Below are positions 24,014 through 32,071 of a DNA stretch of 64,000 nt, piece by piece. Source of the DNA: Bradyrhizobium sp. Ai1a-2 (lineage in GTDB: Bacteria; Pseudomonadota; Alphaproteobacteria; Rhizobiales; Xanthobacteraceae); contig NZ_AUEZ01000048.1 of assembly GCF_000426245.1 (NCBI RefSeq), positions 1 to 64,000 on the forward strand, read 5' to 3'. The first letter of the stretch is position 1. Each line of letters begins with the position of its first letter. Below the pieces are notes generated by a model. That model was not told where the DNA came from and made no database searches. It saw only the letters and a list, made by a program, of their open reading frames with translations. The translations under genes were made by a program, and so were the position numbers.

Positions 24014-25048
24014 TTAGGCCGCAGCCTTCTTGCCGGTCGGGACCTGAGAGACGGTCTTCAGGATCTGCGAAGCGATCTGGTAGGGGTCGCCCTGGGAGTT
24101 CGGACGTCGGTCTTCCAGATAGCCCTTGTAGCCGTTGTTCACGAAAGAATGCGGAACGCGGATCGAAGCGCCGCGGTCGGCCACGCCGTAAGAGAAGGTA
24201 TCGATCGAAGCCGTCTCGTGCTTGCCGGTCAGGCGCATGTGGTTGTCCGGACCGTAGACCGCGATGTGGTCAGCGCGATTGGCCTTGAAGGCTTCCATCA
24301 GCGCCTCGAAGTACTCCTTGCCGCCGGCTTCGCGCATGTACTGGGTCGAGAAGTTGGCGTGCATGCCGGAGCCGTTCCAATCGGTATCGCCGAGCGGCTT
24401 GCAGTGGAACTCGATGTCGATGCCATAGCTCTCGGTGAGGCGCAGCATCAGGTAGCGTGCCATCCACATCTGGTCAGCAGCGGTCTTGGAGCCCTTGCCG
24501 AAGATCTGGAATTCCCACTGGCCCTTCGCCACTTCGGCATTGATGCCTTCGTGGTTGATGCCGGCGGCGAGGCAGAGGTCGAGATGCTCTTCCACGATCT
24601 TGCGGGCGACATCGCCGACGTTCTTGTAGCCGACGCCCGTGTAGTACGGACCCTGCGGCGCCGGATAGCCGGCGGTCGGGAAGCCCAGCGGACGGCCGTC
24701 CTTGTAGAAGAAATATTCCTGCTCGAACCCGAACCAGGCACCAGCGTCGTCGAGGATGGTGGCGCGCTTGTTGGACGGATGCGGGGTGACGCCATCGGGC
24801 ATCATGACTTCGCACATCACGAGCGCGCCGTTGGTGCGCGCGGCGTCCGGATAGACGGCAACCGGCTTCAGTACGCAATCGGAGCTGTGGCCTTCGGCCT
24901 GCATGGTGGAGGAGCCATCGAAGCCCCAGAGCGGAAGCTGCTCGAGCGTCGGGAACGACGCGAATTCCTTGATCTGAGTCTTGCCGCGCAAGTTCGGTGT
25001 CGGCGTATACCCGTCGAGCCAAATATACTCGAGCTTGTACTTGGTCAT
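24014..25048 (-). CDS. glnII: Glutamine synthetase II (eukaryotic-type)
   Basis: 344 aa, start MTKYKLEYIWLDGYTPTP with GAGAGG upstream. It makes glutamine from glutamate, ammonia and ATP in the cytoplasm as a homo-oligomer. The length and motifs are those of the eukaryotic-type GSII of rhizobia, shorter than GlnA (about 470 aa): LWGFDGSSTMQAEG, the glutamate/ATP site GINAEVAKGQWEFQIF, NGSGMHANFST, and NHMRLTGKHETASIDTFSYG followed by DRGASIRVP. It is not adenylylated in the GlnA manner; the family is controlled mainly at transcription. A -24/-12 promoter lies upstream and a divergent gstI-like gene follows the intergenic region. Confidence 0.97.
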   Translation of the reverse strand: MTKYKLEYIWLDGYTPTPNLRGKTQIKEFASFPTLEQLPLWGFDGSSTMQAEGHSSDCVLKPVAVYPDAARTNGALVMCEVMMPDGVTPHPSNKRATILDDAGAWFGFEQEYFFYKDGRPLGFPTAGYPAPQGPYYTGVGYKNVGDVARKIVEEHLDLCLAAGINHEGINAEVAKGQWEFQIFGKGSKTAADQMWMARYLMLRLTESYGIDIEFHCKPLGDTDWNGSGMHANFSTQYMREAGGKEYFEALMEAFKANRADHIAVYGPDNHMRLTGKHETASIDTFSYGVADRGASIRVPHSFVNNGYKGYLEDRRPNSQGDPYQIASQILKTVSQVPTGKKAAA

Positions 25049-25596
25049 TGAGCCTCTCTGTTGATGATGCAAAACGCGAGGGGCCGAAAAGCCAGTCGGT
25101 CTTGCCCCACGCGTACCCGGCCACCATAGGCCGAGCATTTAGCAAGCAATTTGAATGCCAATCGCTGCAGTGCGGGAGCGAGCCTCTGTGGAAAAGTCCA
25201 GACGGCGCGACGCCATTTTGGCTGCGACATAGAAGCGCGTCTGGCATGCGTGTCAGGCGGCCAAACGAGACTGGGAAGGCACCGCCAGCGCCTGATTCTC
25301 CGGCAATTCCGGCTAGGTACCCACTGTCCGATTAAAACCTTGGCACGCCCAGGCAGTATTCGTTGGATGCGTTGCGCCGCGTTCGCAACCTTCGGCGCGG
25401 CTCACGAGTTAGCCACCTGCTGAGTGCCTCACACGAAGCAAAGCCGAAATTGCCTACAGAATGATCATCTAGTGACTTTTTTTGATCATCTTGCATCCGA
25501 GCCGGGCACGGCTGATATCGCAAGTCCGAGTAACCACACGAGAACGAGTCGGGCGCACCATGGAGGATCGCGGCTCCGATCAGAGGAGAGAATCAT
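25049..25596. other. Divergent control region glnII / gstI-like gene
   Basis: 548 bp between two divergent starts. It holds the glnII -24/-12 promoter (25145-25161), the weak NtrC-like half site (25208-25225), and an AT-rich stretch near 25455-25495 (atgatcatctagtgacttttttgatcatc) with a gatcatc repeat and a tttttt run that may be promoter or operator sequence for the gstI-like gene. No gene is supported inside. Confidence 0.55.
25145..25161 (-). promoter_or_regulatory. Sigma-54 (-24/-12) promoter of glnII
   Basis: The minus strand reads TTGGCATTCAAATTGCTT. GG and GC are separated by exactly 10 nt, matching the RpoN consensus TGGCAC-N5-TTGC except at one C of the first box. It lies about 100 bp before the glnII ATG. 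A partly symmetrical gcagccaaaatggcgtc at 25208-25225, about 50 bp upstream, resembles half of an NtrC site and is a weak candidate. Rhizobial glnII is known to depend on RpoN and NtrC. Confidence 0.8.
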
Positions 25597-25797
25597 ATGA
25601 ATTCGGGTTTGAATCAGGGATCTGCCAAGATCTACCAATTCCCGGTCGGCGGCCGGGCCTCTATCGCGGGACGCCGCTACGGTGAGACCAGGTCGGCGCT
25701 CGAGATTGCCGCATCGCAGGTGAACAAGGCCGATTGCAGCGGTAGCTGGTACCACGAAGCGGCTATCGAGGAATCCAAACCGGCGCGTGACCACTAA
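25597..25797 (+). CDS. gstI: GstI-like DUF2735 protein (putative glnII translation inhibitor)
   Basis: 66 aa; ATG preceded by GAGGAGAG. The sequence MNSGLNQGSAKIYQFPVGGR, then GETRSALEIAASQVNKAD and CSGSWYHEAAI, matches the small DUF2735 family. In Rhizobium leguminosarum the 63-aa GstI protein, encoded upstream of glnII and divergently, blocks glnII expression after transcription. Size, position and orientation all fit here. The symbol is by analogy; activity is inferred. A strong bidirectional terminator follows. Confidence 0.75.
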   Translation: MNSGLNQGSAKIYQFPVGGRASIAGRRYGETRSALEIAASQVNKADCSGSWYHEAAIEESKPARDH

Positions 25798-25853
25798 TGC
25801 CATGCAGATATTGGATCGCCTCCCGACGGAAATGTCGGGGATCGGTAGTTTAG

Positions 25854-25888
25854 AAAAGGGTCGAAACGAGCGCGTTTCGGCCCTTTTT
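25854..25888. terminator. Bidirectional rho-independent terminator
   Basis: Long stem aaaagggtcgaaacg / cgtttcggcccttttt around an agcg loop, with one G-rich mismatch, A-run on the left and T-run on the right, so it can stop transcription from both sides. It lies 56 bp past the gstI-like stop, and its right edge (25888) touches the stop codon of the minus-strand MliC-like gene. A second small stem (cccgac / gtcggg, 25822-25839) precedes it. Confidence 0.85.
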
Positions 25889-26202
25889 CATGCCAGCTCG
25901 CAGGCCGTGGTGGGCCGCTTGGCATGCTTGAGCGTGGCGAGACCGGCCTTGGTGATCCTCAGCGTAACGCCGCTGCCGGAGTAGCGCGAGCCTGACAGCG
26001 TCAGCCGCTTCAACAGCGTCACCGCCTTGCCGTCGAGCTGCAGATGGGCGCGCGAATCGTACTGGAAAAATCCGACGATGAACTGCGTGCCGTCGGCACA
26101 GCGATAATTCTGGAATCTGCTCTGGGCCGACGCCTGCGCCCTGCCGGCGAGGGTTCCCGCCACCAAGATCACCGCGAAAATCGCTACCTGCCGATGATTC
26201 AT
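25888..26202 (-). CDS. MliC-type lysozyme inhibitor-like exported protein
   Basis: 104 aa. Signal peptide about 1-26 (MNHRQVAIFAVILVAGTLAG ...ASA-Q). The mature part follows the MliC/PliC family plan: NYRCADGTQFIVGFF, RAHLQLDGKAVTLLKRL, SGSRYSGSGVTLRITKAG and a C-terminal Cys in PTTACELA, giving the usual disulphide with the Cys in YRC. Members inhibit c-type lysozymes. The typical Ser/Lys contact loop is only partly conserved, so inhibition is a guess. The last codon abuts the shared terminator. Confidence 0.7.
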   Translation of the reverse strand: MNHRQVAIFAVILVAGTLAGRAQASAQSRFQNYRCADGTQFIVGFFQYDSRAHLQLDGKAVTLLKRLTLSGSRYSGSGVTLRITKAGLATLKHAKRPTTACELA

Positions 26203-26302
26203 GCTTCGCCCCCGGAGCTGGCTTGAGTATAGACGAGCGCGGGATGCGCACCATCTCTTATCCGGTCATCTGTGTGCCGCAGAAGGTTGCTTAAGTCAGC
26301 CG

Positions 26303-27052
26303 ATGACAGACTCCCTTGCCCGACACTTCAATCTCGCCGGCGCCAGCAATTTCCGTGACCTCGGCGGCTACCCCACGCGCGACGGCCGCAGCATCCGCTG
26401 GCGCCAGCTCTTTCGCTCCAACCATCTCGGCCGGCTCACCGACGATGATGTCGCGGTGGTCCGCGGCCTCGGCGTCCGCAGCGCCTTCGATTTCCGTGGA
26501 CGCGAAGAGCGCGCGGAGGGCCTGTGCGGCATGGCCGATATCACCGTGCATTCGCTGCCGGTCGAACCGACGGTGATCGCCGCGCTGCGCGCCATCGCCG
26601 CCAGCGGCAGTCCGCCGACAGAGAACGACGCCATCGAAGTAATGCGAGATTCCTACCGCAGCTATGTGCAGGAGAACACGCCGCGCTTTCGCACGCTGTT
26701 TGCACATTTGTTGGAGGACCGCGCGCCGCTCGTCATGCATTGCAGCGCCGGCAAGGACCGCACCGGCTTCGCCTGCGCGCTGATCCTGCACACGCTCGGC
26801 GTTCCCGATGAAGTGATCTCCGAGGACTATCTGCTGACCAACCGCTTCTATCGGCGCGATCCCTCCGTGACCAGCGACCTGCCTGACGTTGTCCTGCAGG
26901 TGATCGGCACGGTGCGGGCGGCGTTCCTGGCCACCTCGTTCGAGGCCATCAGCGCCGATTACGGCAGCCTCGACAATTACATCCGCGATGGCCTCGGCAT
27001 CGGCGGGGCAGAGCGCGCGCAGCTTGCCGCGCTCTATCTCGAGAAAGTCTAG
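26303..27052 (+). CDS. Tyrosine/serine protein phosphatase, PTP-like (Y_phosphatase3)
   Basis: 249 aa from the ATG at 26303 (MTDSLARHFNLAGASNFRDL). Key features of the bacterial PTP-like family: N-terminal NFRDLGGYPTRDG, then the substrate pocket with LFRSNHLGRLTDDD, and the active-site loop HCSAGKDRTG (CX5R) around residue 152-161. It removes phosphate from protein Tyr/Ser or from phosphoinositides. Cytoplasmic. The TAG stop (27050-27052) overlaps the left end of a family-A repeat. Confidence 0.88.
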   Translation: MTDSLARHFNLAGASNFRDLGGYPTRDGRSIRWRQLFRSNHLGRLTDDDVAVVRGLGVRSAFDFRGREERAEGLCGMADITVHSLPVEPTVIAALRAIAASGSPPTENDAIEVMRDSYRSYVQENTPRFRTLFAHLLEDRAPLVMHCSAGKDRTGFACALILHTLGVPDEVISEDYLLTNRFYRRDPSVTSDLPDVVLQVIGTVRAAFLATSFEAISADYGSLDNYIRDGLGIGGAERAQLAALYLEKV

Positions 27053-27150
27053 AGCGTTTTCAAGCGAAGTAGATACCGGTTCGCGTGAAGAAAACGCGTC
27101 AAACAAGAAGCGAGAGCTTCGGTTCTGATTGAATCAGAACCGAAGGTCTA
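27051..27150. repeat. Family-A dispersed palindromic element, copy 4
   Basis: 100 bp, TAGAGCGTTTT... at the left, the ggttctgatt / aatcagaacc palindrome and ...ggtcta at the right. It lies precisely between two convergent genes. Its left TAG is the stop codon of the phosphatase gene (27050-27052), and its right CTA (27148-27150) is the complement of the TAG stop of the minus-strand gene 27148-27345. The element therefore ends both reading frames. Confidence 0.88.
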
Positions 27151-27345
27151 AGCAGCCGCTTCCAGCTCGGCATCGAGGTCGGCGATGACTTCCTCGAAGG
27201 CCGAGATCGCCTGCTGTACGGCCGCGATCTGCATCAACTCCCAGCCGCCGACCGGACCGGTGCGGTTCTGCAGTGCGACGATCAAGTCCCGCCGCTGCTC
27301 CTTAAGCTGAACGAGCGGTAAACCGTGATCGGGTAGGTTTCCCAT
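27148..27345 (-). CDS. Small coiled-coil hypothetical protein
   Basis: 65 aa, start MGNLPDHGLPLVQLKEQRRD with GGGGA upstream; the frame is open for 30 more codons without support. The chain is largely helical (LKEQRRDLIVALQNRTGP, then MQIAAVQQAISAFEEVIADL). No signal peptide or membrane segment and no known domain. Its TAG stop is supplied by the family-A repeat. Confidence 0.55.
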   Translation of the reverse strand: MGNLPDHGLPLVQLKEQRRDLIVALQNRTGPVGGWELMQIAAVQQAISAFEEVIADLDAELEAAA

Positions 27346-27451
27346 GGTCTGATCCCCTGCCTTGATGGGACCCAGCTTGTAAGCGAAAGGGTTCTGCAAT
27401 CGACTTACGGAAGTCGCGCAAATTTTACCGATCAACGGGAAGGCCGTAGCC

Positions 27452-28165
27452 TTACGTGGATGGCGGGGCTACGGGAGCGTTCCGGATCGCATCGGCAAGC
27501 CCCTTGGATACTCGAAGCATGCTCCCATCGCTGTGATGCAATAGGTCATCGTCGGTCGGGTCGAGCATGCGATCGAACCCGATATTATTGTGGATGTGCC
27601 AGTGCCGCATCAGCGCCCAGCGGCGAAACATATTCACGCGCGCCTGCCTCGCCACTTCAGCGATCAACGCGACCATGCGCTCTGAAAGCTCAGCTTTCTC
27701 ATCGCGCAACATCGCGGTGACATATTGCGGATCGATCAGCAGGACGTCCATTTCGTCCGCATGGGCGCGAACCCGTGCTACACCCTCTGCAATCTTCGCC
27801 GCGACGTCATTGATGTTGTAGTCGTCCTTGTGGAAGACAGCATTGGTTCCGACTTGCCAAATCACCAGCGACGGCTTTTCGGCAAAGATTTCGGTATCAA
27901 ATCGGGGTAATTGCTTGTCCGCCTCTTCGCCGCCTCTCCCGCGATTGAGCACGTCAATCATGGGATTGCCGGTCTCGGTCCGCAAATGCATCTCAAGTCG
28001 ATGTGGATAGGGCACGACGTCTCCCCTGCCCGCAGTCGACGATGATCCCATGGCGACAATCTTGACGGGGCCGCCGGCGCGCAGTGCGGCCGCCAGTCGT
28101 GGCAGCGGATATTTGAAGGCGATCAACTGGTCGGGCAACTCGGCATCTGCAAAATTGTCAATCAT
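27452..28165 (-). CDS. SGNH/GDSL-family hydrolase
   Basis: 237 aa, start MIDNFADAELPDQL preceded by GAGG. SGNH blocks are in order: block I MGSSSTAGRGD (nucleophile Ser, about 41-51), block II GRGGEEADKQ, block III WQVGTNAVF with GxN, and a late DDDLLHHSDGSM containing the expected His/Asp pair. No signal peptide, so a cytoplasmic esterase or acetyl hydrolase is more likely than an exported enzyme. Substrate unknown. Confidence 0.82.
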   Translation of the reverse strand: MIDNFADAELPDQLIAFKYPLPRLAAALRAGGPVKIVAMGSSSTAGRGDVVPYPHRLEMHLRTETGNPMIDVLNRGRGGEEADKQLPRFDTEIFAEKPSLVIWQVGTNAVFHKDDYNINDVAAKIAEGVARVRAHADEMDVLLIDPQYVTAMLRDEKAELSERMVALIAEVARQARVNMFRRWALMRHWHIHNNIGFDRMLDPTDDDLLHHSDGSMLRVSKGLADAIRNAPVAPPST

Positions 28166-28289
28166 TTTGGAGCCTCATAAATTGATACTATCTAACGTTG
28201 AATGCCCATTTCGCGACGAATTTCGGGGCATTGCAAATGAAATTCTGCTGAGTTTAGTCTGTCCGCCCGGTTAGTGCGGAGCCTGTCTC

Positions 28290-28970
28290 ATGAACGGAAA
28301 AGTGATTGTCATCACCGGCGCGTCCGGCGCGCTCGGCAAGGTGGTCGTGGAGGAGGCCCTGGCGCGCGGCGCACGCGTGGCTGGCGTCGATCACGCACCG
28401 TCATCGCTTTCGCCGACATCGAACCGGATCGAGTTTGGTAGCGTCGACCTGACCGACGCAGCCCAGGCGAAGAAGGCGATTGACGCCGCCGCGACACATT
28501 TCGGCCGGCTCGACGCGCTCATCAACATCGCCGGCGGCTTTGCCTTCGAGACGGTGGCGGACGGAGATCCCGCAACCTGGCAGCGGATGTACGCGCTCAA
28601 CGTCACGACGGCGCTGAACGCCTCGCGCGCGGCGATCCCGCATCTTCTCGCGTCCCGCGCCGCGCGTATCATCAATATCGGCGCGCTCGGTGCACTGCAG
28701 GCCGGCGCCGGCATGGGCGCTTATGCGGCTTCGAAATCCGGCGTGCACCGCCTGACCGAAGCGCTCGCCGCCGAGCACAAGGGCAAGATCACCGTCAACG
28801 CCGTGTTGCCTTCGATCATCGACACCGCCGCCAACCGCTCGAGCATGCCGAAGGCGGATGTCTCAAGATGGGTGACGCCAAAGGAACTCGCCGACGTCAT
28901 CCTGTTCCTCGCCAGCGACGCAGCCAGCACAGTCACCGGCGCGCTGTTGCCGGTGAACGGAAGGGTCTGA
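28290..28970 (+). CDS. Short-chain dehydrogenase/reductase
   Basis: 226 aa, classical SDR. Cofactor loop TGASGALGKVV (about 8-18), an NIAGG-type motif at about 75-79, IGALGALQA before the active site, and the catalytic pair YAASK (about 148-152) with the preceding Ser replaced by an Ala/Gly-rich stretch (INIGALGALQAGAGMGAYAASK), so the usual catalytic Ser is not obvious. The C-terminus has VTGALLPVNG. Substrate cannot be inferred; it stands alone. Confidence 0.85.
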   Translation: MNGKVIVITGASGALGKVVVEEALARGARVAGVDHAPSSLSPTSNRIEFGSVDLTDAAQAKKAIDAAATHFGRLDALINIAGGFAFETVADGDPATWQRMYALNVTTALNASRAAIPHLLASRAARIINIGALGALQAGAGMGAYAASKSGVHRLTEALAAEHKGKITVNAVLPSIIDTAANRSSMPKADVSRWVTPKELADVILFLASDAASTVTGALLPVNGRV

Positions 28971-28984
28971 GTTCTCTCGCCGTC

Positions 28985-29085
28985 ATCATCCGCGAGAGCG
29001 GATGATCCAGTATTCCAGAGTACCGAGTTAGGTCGACGAGCCGTCGCTTACTCGACATCCCGCATATGCGGGATATGACGACGGC
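28985..29085. repeat. Dispersed intergenic repeat, family G
   Basis: A segment with catcatccgcgagagcgg, atgatccagtattccagag and a short palindrome cccgcatatgcggg (about 29059-29072). This wording is typical of a dispersed Bradyrhizobium intergenic repeat (from memory). Only one copy is in the window, so its limits are approximate. Confidence 0.4.
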
Positions 29086-29793
29086 TCACGCCTCCACCAG
29101 CTTCGTCAGCACCGCCTTGAAGCGGATGCAGCGCTTGCCCGCGAGCGCTGTGGCCTCGGCTTCAGCGCCTTCGGAATCGTAGGTGCCGGAGAAGCCGATG
29201 CCGACTTCGTGGCCGCCGAACAGCGGCCGCTCGCCCAGGCTCGGCGTATGCTCGCGATTGACGATCTCGCCCTTCCACCGGCCATTCGCGGCGGTGTAGG
29301 CGCCGATGTAATCGAAATACGCATCGCCGCCGCGGATGCGGCCGTCATGCAGCATCATCACGCCGGTATTGCCGCCGTCGAGCCCGTCGAGCATGCGAAT
29401 GTGGATGGAATAGAGCCCGTTGCCGATGCCGTCGGGTCCGACCCTGCCGGGCGCCGGCGCGTCCTTGTCGTTGATCGGGGTCAGGATCGCCGTGAAGACG
29501 ATGCCGGGCAAGGCGGCGGTCTCGCCTTCGAAGTGAACCTCGTCGCCTCTGTGCGCACCCTTGAATGTCATGACGACGTTGTCGACCGCGAACATCGGCG
29601 CATAGTCCGGATCGTAGTTGTGGCGCGACGTCTTTAACTCGCAAGAGATGATCCCGCCCTCCTCCGTGTAACTGCCGATGAAGGACGAACCGGAGTTGCC
29701 TCCATAGAGCTTGCCGGAGGCGGTTGCGAACATCACGCCGCAACCAGTGCCCCGCACCGTCCTGAACGAGAATTTGTACAGTCCCTGCAGCAC
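29086..29793 (-). CDS. Protein with two GrlR-like repeats (paralogue of 23103-23810)
   Basis: 235 aa, GTG start (weak AGG site). Two halves in tandem: GLYKFSFRTVRGTGCGVMFA ... YGGNSGSSFIGSYTEEGG and GLYSIHIRMLDGLDGGNTGV ... GGDAYFDYIGAYTAANGRWK, joined by a middle linker (TAILTPINDKDAPAPGRVG). It aligns end to end with the protein at 23103-23810 without visible length changes. The GrlR-like assignment is tentative. No signal peptide. Unlike its paralogue it is not followed by a ModA-like gene. Confidence 0.65.
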   Translation of the reverse strand: MLQGLYKFSFRTVRGTGCGVMFATASGKLYGGNSGSSFIGSYTEEGGIISCELKTSRHNYDPDYAPMFAVDNVVMTFKGAHRGDEVHFEGETAALPGIVFTAILTPINDKDAPAPGRVGPDGIGNGLYSIHIRMLDGLDGGNTGVMMLHDGRIRGGDAYFDYIGAYTAANGRWKGEIVNREHTPSLGERPLFGGHEVGIGFSGTYDSEGAEAEATALAGKRCIRFKAVLTKLVEA

Positions 29794-29984
29794 CCTGGCG
29801 CCTGCTTCTCACGCGACAAATACATCATCTCCCGCGCGGGCCGTTTGCTCGCGCAGGCTCACCGATCGCCATTTGATCTAGTCGTCCCGCACGAAGACTA
29901 ACCGTTTTGCCACCGTCCCGGCAAACGCTTTGCGGTAGACTCATCGAAATTGAGTCGCGGCATTCCGCGGCTGGAGTTTTACGC

Positions 29985-30680
29985 GTGGAAACCTCGCTCT
30001 ATCTGCCCGTCAAACGGTTCCTCGAAAAGCTCGGCTTCACGGTGAAGGGCGAGATCGGCGGCTGCGACCTGGTCGCGCTCAACGGCGACGATCCGCCGCT
30101 CGTCGTGGTCGGTGAGTTGAAGCTCACCTTCAACCTGGAACTGATCCTGCAGGCGGTCAATCGCGCCGGCGCCTGCGACGAGATCTGGATCGCCGCCAAA
30201 TTGTCGGCGCGCGGCAAGGGCCGCGAAAGCGATGCGCGCTACCGCAATCTCTGCCGCCGCCTCGGCTTCGGCATGCTGGGAGTGACCAGCGCCGGCGAGG
30301 TCGAGGTGCTGGTGAAGCCGCCGACCACGGCGCCGCGCCGCCATCCGAAGAAGCGCTCGCGTCTGGTTGCCGAGCACAATCGCCGCAAGGGCGATCCCGT
30401 GATGGGCGGCAGCACACGCTCGCCGATCATGACCGCCTACCGCCAGCAGGCGCTCGCCTGCGCGTCGGCACTCGCGAATGGACCACGGCGCGTGCGCGAG
30501 CTCCGGGTCGATATTCCGGACGCCGGCAAGATCCTGCTGCATAATGTTTACGGCTGGTTCGACCGCGCCGAGCGCGGGATTTATTTGCTGACCGACGCAG
30601 GCCGTGCCGCGTTGAAACGCTGGCCGCAGCCGCCGGTTGACTCCGCAGCTATCGAAACGGTCTCGATGACGACTGCGTAG
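29985..30680 (+). CDS. DUF2161 (PD-(D/E)XK-like) protein
   Basis: 231 aa from a GTG with GGAG upstream (VETSLYLPVKRFLEKLGF, the family N-terminus); the frame is open 26 codons further upstream. GEIGGCDLVALNGDD then VVVGELKLTFNLELILQ supplies the D...ExK nuclease-type core (Asp, Glu, Lys). The C-terminal part has basic residues (APRRHPKKRSRLVAEHNRR) and a winged-helix-like end. DUF2161 is predicted to be a PD-(D/E)XK phosphodiesterase of unknown target. No restriction or defence partner is nearby. Confidence 0.75.
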   Translation: METSLYLPVKRFLEKLGFTVKGEIGGCDLVALNGDDPPLVVVGELKLTFNLELILQAVNRAGACDEIWIAAKLSARGKGRESDARYRNLCRRLGFGMLGVTSAGEVEVLVKPPTTAPRRHPKKRSRLVAEHNRRKGDPVMGGSTRSPIMTAYRQQALACASALANGPRRVRELRVDIPDAGKILLHNVYGWFDRAERGIYLLTDAGRAALKRWPQPPVDSAAIETVSMTTA

Positions 30681-30821
30681 CGACGCGCGATTGCGGTGCA
30701 TAACCGGTAACGATCGCGCGATGAGGCACGCAAACTGGAGAAAGTCTACCGTGCATGGCTGGATTGCCATGTCAATTTCATATTGCAATGCAACAATATG
30801 CCGCCTAGGTATCCGGCCCAA

Positions 30822-30895
30822 CGCATGATCCGGAAAAAGTAGCTACCGGCTTTTCCTCGCGACCGACACGAAGGGTTTACGCGGGGATCATGCTC
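30822..30895. repeat. Family-B dispersed palindromic element, copy 1
   Basis: About 74 bp, gcatgatccggaaaaagtag ... ggggatcatgctcg. The ends form an inverted pair (gcatgatcc / ggatcatgc), with an internal ttttcc / ggaaaa pair. It belongs to the same family as copies at 44424, 59795 and 62369. It lies in the gap between the DUF2161 gene and the 100-aa gene at 30958. Confidence 0.75.
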
Positions 30896-30957
30896 GAACG
30901 AAGAAGCAAGCGGACGACGATTCAAGGAACTGTCGTCGCGCTCGCAGCGAGGCCCCG

Positions 30958-31260
30958 ATGAGCGAAGACTGGCAAACGAAATATGGTCCCCGGCGCGTGA
31001 GGCGTGACCCGCCGACGCTCGAGGAAGCGATCTTCGCCGCCGTCGGCATCACCGACGACCTCGAGCAGCAGGCCGAGATCGCGTCCGCCTTGATGGGCCT
31101 TCCTTACGAGGACGTGCTGGCCGAGGTGAAGAAGACAGCGCGCACCACCGCAAGGTCGGCCACCCGCGTGATCACGGGCGAGCAAGGCGCGCAGCGCGCG
31201 GTCGTGGTCGAGCGACGCGTGGTCCGGCGCTTCGGCAACGACAAGCGCACCGGCACCTGA
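30958..31260 (+). CDS. Conserved hypothetical protein, 100 aa
   Basis: 100 aa, ATG with a weak GCGAGG site. Soluble and charged: MSEDWQTKYGPRRVRRDPPT, a helical middle (EEAIFAAVGITDDLEQQAEI, LMGLPYEDVLAEVKKTART) and a basic C-terminus (VVVERRVVRRFGNDKRTGT). No domain recognised and no signal peptide. It stands alone on the plus strand. Confidence 0.6.
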   Translation: MSEDWQTKYGPRRVRRDPPTLEEAIFAAVGITDDLEQQAEIASALMGLPYEDVLAEVKKTARTTARSATRVITGEQGAQRAVVVERRVVRRFGNDKRTGT

Positions 31261-31298
31261 ACATCGCGATTGAGGGCGGGGCCAGATAGGCGCGCCGG

Positions 31299-31913
31299 TC
31301 AGGCGGCGCGACCCCAGCCGTACATCTTGAACACCATCTGCCAATAGGCGCGGTTGAGATTGGCGATCGCGCGCGCCGCCTCCAGCGGCGCAACCGCCGC
31401 GCGGACTGGTTCCGGCTGGCGGTGCCGAGCGAGATCGATGCTGCCGGTGGACTCGCCGTGGCGGAAGGTCAGCTTCGCTCCAAACTTGCTCGCGAGCGCC
31501 CGCATCGCCTGGTTCTGCACGCCCGTGGTGATCCGGAGCGAGCGATAGCCCCTCTCCTGCGCCTCTGTGATCAGCTTGCGGAACAGGATGCTGCCGACGC
31601 CCTTGCGGCGCGCGGAGCGCTCCACGCTGAAGGCGGTCTCAGGCTCGCCGTCCGGCGATCGCTCCGGCGGATGCAGTTCGGCCGCGCCGCGCACCGCGCC
31701 GTCTTCGAAATAGGCGATGATGACGGTGCCGTCACTGGCGCATTTCTCGGCGTAGCGCTTGATGAAGCCGTCATCCATGAAGCCATGGAAGCGATCATAG
31801 CGGCTGGTCCGGTCCAGCCTCAGCAGGTGATCCCGCAGAAGCGGCAATTCCGACTGGCTCAGCGTCCGAACGGTGCCCTCGGCCAGCGTCGAACGGGTAG
31901 AATCATAATTCAT
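31299..31913 (-). CDS. GNAT-family N-acetyltransferase
   Basis: 204 aa, start with GAGGAG upstream. Acetyl-CoA-binding signature in RSARRKGVGSILFRKLITEA (R-x-x-G-x-G/A, about 108-127) and the following strand GYRSLRITTGVQNQAMRALA. An N-terminal segment LLRLDRTSRYDRFHGFMDD and the closing MVFKMYGWG are conserved in GNATs of this kind. Substrate unknown. A convergent end-to-end arrangement with the 100-aa gene. Confidence 0.85.
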   Translation of the reverse strand: MNYDSTRSTLAEGTVRTLSQSELPLLRDHLLRLDRTSRYDRFHGFMDDGFIKRYAEKCASDGTVIIAYFEDGAVRGAAELHPPERSPDGEPETAFSVERSARRKGVGSILFRKLITEAQERGYRSLRITTGVQNQAMRALASKFGAKLTFRHGESTGSIDLARHRQPEPVRAAVAPLEAARAIANLNRAYWQMVFKMYGWGRAA

Positions 31914-32071
31914 TCCAAAGCTCCTCGTGGCAGCCCTCGAGGAGGCGTCGAATCCCTAGACGCCCAATATTGTGCGTCGCAGCATGAAATTCAAGTACGT
32001 AGATTCACCGAATCTCGCATTTGGATTCACTTGATCTTTCATATTGAATTTATTGGCGAATTTATGAGCCC

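Noticed and set aside
29985..30680. DUF2161 PD-(D/E)XK protein as part of a defence island
   Set aside because: Neighbours are ordinary metabolic or small hypothetical genes, with no methylase, helicase or other defence genes.
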